Of a stretch of DNA of 7,202 nucleotides, positions 6,155 to 7,202 are shown piece after piece. The DNA is from JAVXNW01 sp036645575. GTDB taxonomy: Bacteria > Bacillota > Clostridia > Christensenellales > Aristaeellaceae. Positions within the stretch are counted from its first letter, which is position 1. Each line of letters begins with the position of its first letter. The notes under the pieces were generated by a model. It was not told where the DNA came from and searched no databases. It worked only from the letters and a program-made list of their open reading frames with translations. The DNA lies in NCBI GenBank assembly GCA_036645575.1, contig JAVXNW010000115.1, forward strand, positions 1-7,202, given 5' to 3'. A program made the translations under genes and the position numbers.

Positions 6155-6543
6155 TCTTTTGCCTCCTCGGAAAAAAGCCCCGCGCGCTTGAGCAGCCGGG
6201 CCATCTCGGCCGTCATGGCTGTGTGTGTGGTGCGTGCCGCCGCCGTTCGCGCGGTAAACACATACCGACCAGACTTGAGCGCTCCCCTGACCATCCGGAA
6301 ATCCTCGCGCATCCAGCGCCTAAGTCGGTTGCGCGTGACCGCCCCGCCCACCTTCGCGGACGCGGAAAAGCCGACCCGCAACTGCCGGTCTTTTAAATAG
6401 ACAAGAACCATCGACCGCCCCGGAAAGGACTTTCCACGGCGGTAGACGATTTTGTAATATTTATTTCGACCCAAGCTGAATTTCCTGCCCAGTCGATAGG
6501 GGTGAAGCCTTGCGGCTTGGGTGCAATCGTCTTGATCTAACAC
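6151..6543 (-). CDS. rnpA: Ribonuclease P protein component
   Basis: This is the protein subunit that helps RNase P RNA cleave pre-tRNA 5' leaders. Visible family features are FSLGRNKYYKIVYRRGKS near the N-terminus, LRVGFSASAKVGGAVTRNRLRRWMRE (the conserved RNR segment that binds RNA) and a basic helical C-terminus. The start is uncertain. No ATG or strong ribosome binding site lies at the expected place. The GTG used here (6541-6543) lies 2 nt after the rpmH stop and gives 130 residues, suiting termination-reinitiation. Alternatives are TTG at 6474, with an AGGA 8 nt upstream but starting at the conserved Leu (107 residues), or CTG at 6492 (113 residues). The frame is also open upstream through the whole of rpmH. 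The stop overlaps yidD by 4 nt. The family is certain; the N-terminus is not. Confidence 0.93.
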   Translation of the reverse strand: MLDQDDCTQAARLHPYRLGRKFSLGRNKYYKIVYRRGKSFPGRSMVLVYLKDRQLRVGFSASAKVGGAVTRNRLRRWMREDFRMVRGALKSGRYVFTARTAAARTTHTAMTAEMARLLKRAGLFSEEAKE

Positions 6544-6545
6544 AA

Positions 6546-6680
6546 TTAGGCGGAAAGCACCTTGCGGCCACGGGCGCGACGAGCCCTGAGTACCTGGCGA
6601 CCGGCCTTGGTCATCATGCGGGCACGAAAGCCGTGCACCTTGGAACGCTGACGCTTCTTGGGCTGATAAGTACGAAACAT
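6546..6680 (-). CDS. rpmH: 50S ribosomal protein L34
   Basis: The 44-residue basic protein starts MFRTYQPKKRQRSKVHGFRA and ends in GRKVLSA, the L34 pattern over its full length, with Phe in place of the common Lys at position 2. L34 is part of the large ribosomal subunit. The ATG at 6680 has AAGGGGTG about 8 nt upstream. An in-frame extension up to 6758 has no ribosome binding site and no family match, so it was not used. This is the first gene of the rpmH-rnpA-yidD-yidC-khpB unit and is driven by the promoter at 6807-6835. Confidence 0.98.
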   Translation of the reverse strand: MFRTYQPKKRQRSKVHGFRARMMTKAGRQVLRARRARGRKVLSA

Positions 6681-6721
6681 GTTGAAAACACCCCTTCTTC
6701 TTATTAGGTTTATCTTGAATC

Positions 6722-6792
6722 GCCGCAGCGCCTGAATGACTGCGGCAAGCCAATCCATATTTTTATCGGCTACACGAAATAAATCCGATAAA
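6722..6792 (-). promoter_or_regulatory. Structured leader of the rpmH transcript
   Basis: The leader between the inferred start (near 6800) and the rpmH ATG is about 120 nt and can form two hairpins. One pairs TTTATCGG (6762-6769) with CCGATAAA (6785-6792), 8 bp with a 15-nt loop at the very 5' end. The other pairs GCCGCAG (6722-6728) with CTGCGGC (6740-6746), 7 bp with an 11-nt loop. Neither is followed by a T-run. They could stabilise the mRNA or allow control by a ribosomal protein, but I know of no such motif for L34. Confidence 0.4.
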
Positions 6793-6806
6793 CCGACAAC
6801 TTACTT

Positions 6807-6835
6807 AGTATAAAGGATCGCCCGCAACCTGTCAA
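6807..6835 (-). promoter_or_regulatory. Promoter of the rpmH-rnpA-yidD-yidC-khpB unit
   Basis: On the minus strand there is TTGACA (6830-6835), a 17-nt spacer and TATACT (6807-6812). The -35 and spacing are perfect and the -10 matches 5 of 6; an A/T-rich stretch (6836-6850) lies upstream. This is the strongest promoter in the window, as expected for a ribosomal protein gene. Confidence 0.92.
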
Positions 6836-6890
6836 GCACAATTTTGTTTCCCCATAGATTTCAAAAGCCCCCCGTTCGGCGAGTAAATTC

Positions 6891-6929
6891 CCAAAGTAAC
6901 GTCCACAGTGGACTTTGGAGCGGACGTTA
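6891..6929 (+). promoter_or_regulatory. Competing hairpins in the transposase leader
   Basis: TAACGTCC (6897-6904) is an exact complement of GGACGTTA (6922-6929). The same bases can instead pair as GTCCAC (6901-6906) with GTGGAC (6908-6913), extended by CCAAAGT (6891-6897) with ACTTTGG (6912-6918) around a 4-nt bulge. The two folds are mutually exclusive. Some insertion sequences use end-proximal structures to limit expression from outside promoters; a similar role here is inference. Confidence 0.5.
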
Positions 6930-6980
6930 GTCTGAGAAGGTAAAAAGGAGTAGACTTAAGTCTGGGAAAAACAAAGGAGG
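6929..6980 (+). repeat. Imperfect direct repeat and AGACTTAAG copies before the transposase
   Basis: AGTCTGAGAAGG followed by AAAAAGGAG (6929-6950) is loosely repeated as AGTCTGGGAAAAA followed by AAAGGAGG (6959-6980), 30 nt apart. Only the second is placed to act as a ribosome binding site (9 nt before the ATG). A perfect 12-bp palindrome, AGACTTAAGTCT, lies at 6952-6963, and its AGACTTAAG half recurs inside the gene at 6995-7003. Such sites could bind the transposase and repress it. Confidence 0.45.
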
Positions 6981-6989
6981 GCAAGAAAA

Positions 6990-7202
6990 ATGCCAGACTT
7001 AAGCAGCAAACAAATCAAGCACCTAACCCGGGAAGAACGCATCGAAATTCAGGACTGCCTTTTCCATGGCGTTTCGTTCAAAGGCATAGCCCGGCGCATT
7101 GGCAAGGACCCTACGACCGTGTCCAAAGAGGTAAAAAAGCACATTCAAATCATACCCGCACGCTGTGATAACGCAACGCCTTGCGCAAAACTTCTCAAGG
7201 CG
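6990..7202 (+). CDS. IS30-family transposase, N-terminal fragment
   Basis: The frame is open from the ATG to the window edge (71 codons). Residues 11-49 read HLTREERIEIQDCLFHGVSF and then KGIARRIGKDPTTVSKEVK, the N-terminal helix-turn-helix (HTH_38 type) of IS30 transposases, which binds the element ends. Residues 57-71 begin the Cys-containing stretch (ARCDNATPCAKLLKA) seen in a clostridial branch of this family. The DDE catalytic core is outside the window. AAAGGAGG lies 9 nt upstream, so the start is firm. The gene points away from rpmH, where a divergent dnaA would usually be. Whether the copy is intact cannot be seen. Confidence 0.9.
   Translation, partial: MPDLSSKQIKHLTREERIEIQDCLFHGVSFKGIARRIGKDPTTVSKEVKKHIQIIPARCDNATPCAKLLKA

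Larger units (their letters stand above)
6891..7202 (+). mobile_element. IS30-family insertion sequence, left part (end not defined)
   Basis: The transposase gene from 6990 shows the element. Its left end must lie between the rpmH promoter (6835) and the gene, most likely among the inverted repeats from about 6880. The terminal inverted repeat cannot be identified because the right end is outside the window. Between 6836 and 6890 I see only an A/T-rich stretch and a C-run, without genes. Confidence 0.6.

Noticed and set aside
6681..6758. In-frame N-terminal extension of rpmH from an ATG at 6758
   Set aside because: No ribosome binding site, no match to L34, and a good ribosome binding site lies before the ATG at 6680.

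Overview
The window looks like chromosomal DNA from a fairly GC-rich Gram-positive of the Clostridia type. The evidence is the gene set (rpmH, rnpA, yidD, yidC, khpB/jag), strong AGGAGG-like ribosome binding sites, a YidC without the long N-terminal periplasmic domain of Gram-negatives, and a rubredoxin/4Fe-4S redox pair typical of anaerobes. I cannot name the species from sequence alone. Almost all genes lie on the minus strand; only a partial gene at each end is on the plus strand.

Layout from left to right. Positions 1-210 hold the C-terminal end of a SLOG/DUF1273-like protein (+). Positions 211-517 are non-coding and carry three hairpins, at least one a convincing minus-strand terminator. 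Positions 518-1693 (-) form a two-gene operon: a two-rubredoxin, rubrerythrin-like protein followed by a 4Fe-4S ferredoxin with an offset first cysteine motif. A clean terminator (1841-1878) separates this from a single-pass membrane protein of unknown function (1919-2818, -) that has its own consensus-like promoter. Next comes an MgtC/SapB-family membrane protein (2944-3627, -). Positions 3777-6680 (-) are the conserved cluster, transcribed in the order rpmH, rnpA, yidD, yidC, khpB from a near-perfect promoter at 6807-6835. From 6990 to the right edge is the 5' part of an IS30-family transposase (+), preceded by a structured leader.

The conserved cluster joins ribosome assembly (L34), tRNA processing (RNase P protein), membrane protein insertion (YidD, YidC) and RNA binding (KhpB). 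Its genes are tightly coupled: rnpA/yidD and yidC/khpB overlap by 4 nt, and the rpmH stop lies 2 nt from the likely GTG start of rnpA. In most relatives dnaA and oriC lie just upstream of rpmH and mnmE/mnmG lie downstream of jag. Here an IS30 gene occupies the first position and mgtC the second, so the usual origin neighbourhood appears interrupted or rearranged.

I see no clear undescribed system. The observations most worth a second look are the IS30 gene in the expected dnaA/oriC position, the rnpA frame that stays open right through rpmH, the tetrapeptide-repeat linker of KhpB, the competing hairpins in the transposase leader, and the duplicated extracytoplasmic domain of the unknown membrane protein.
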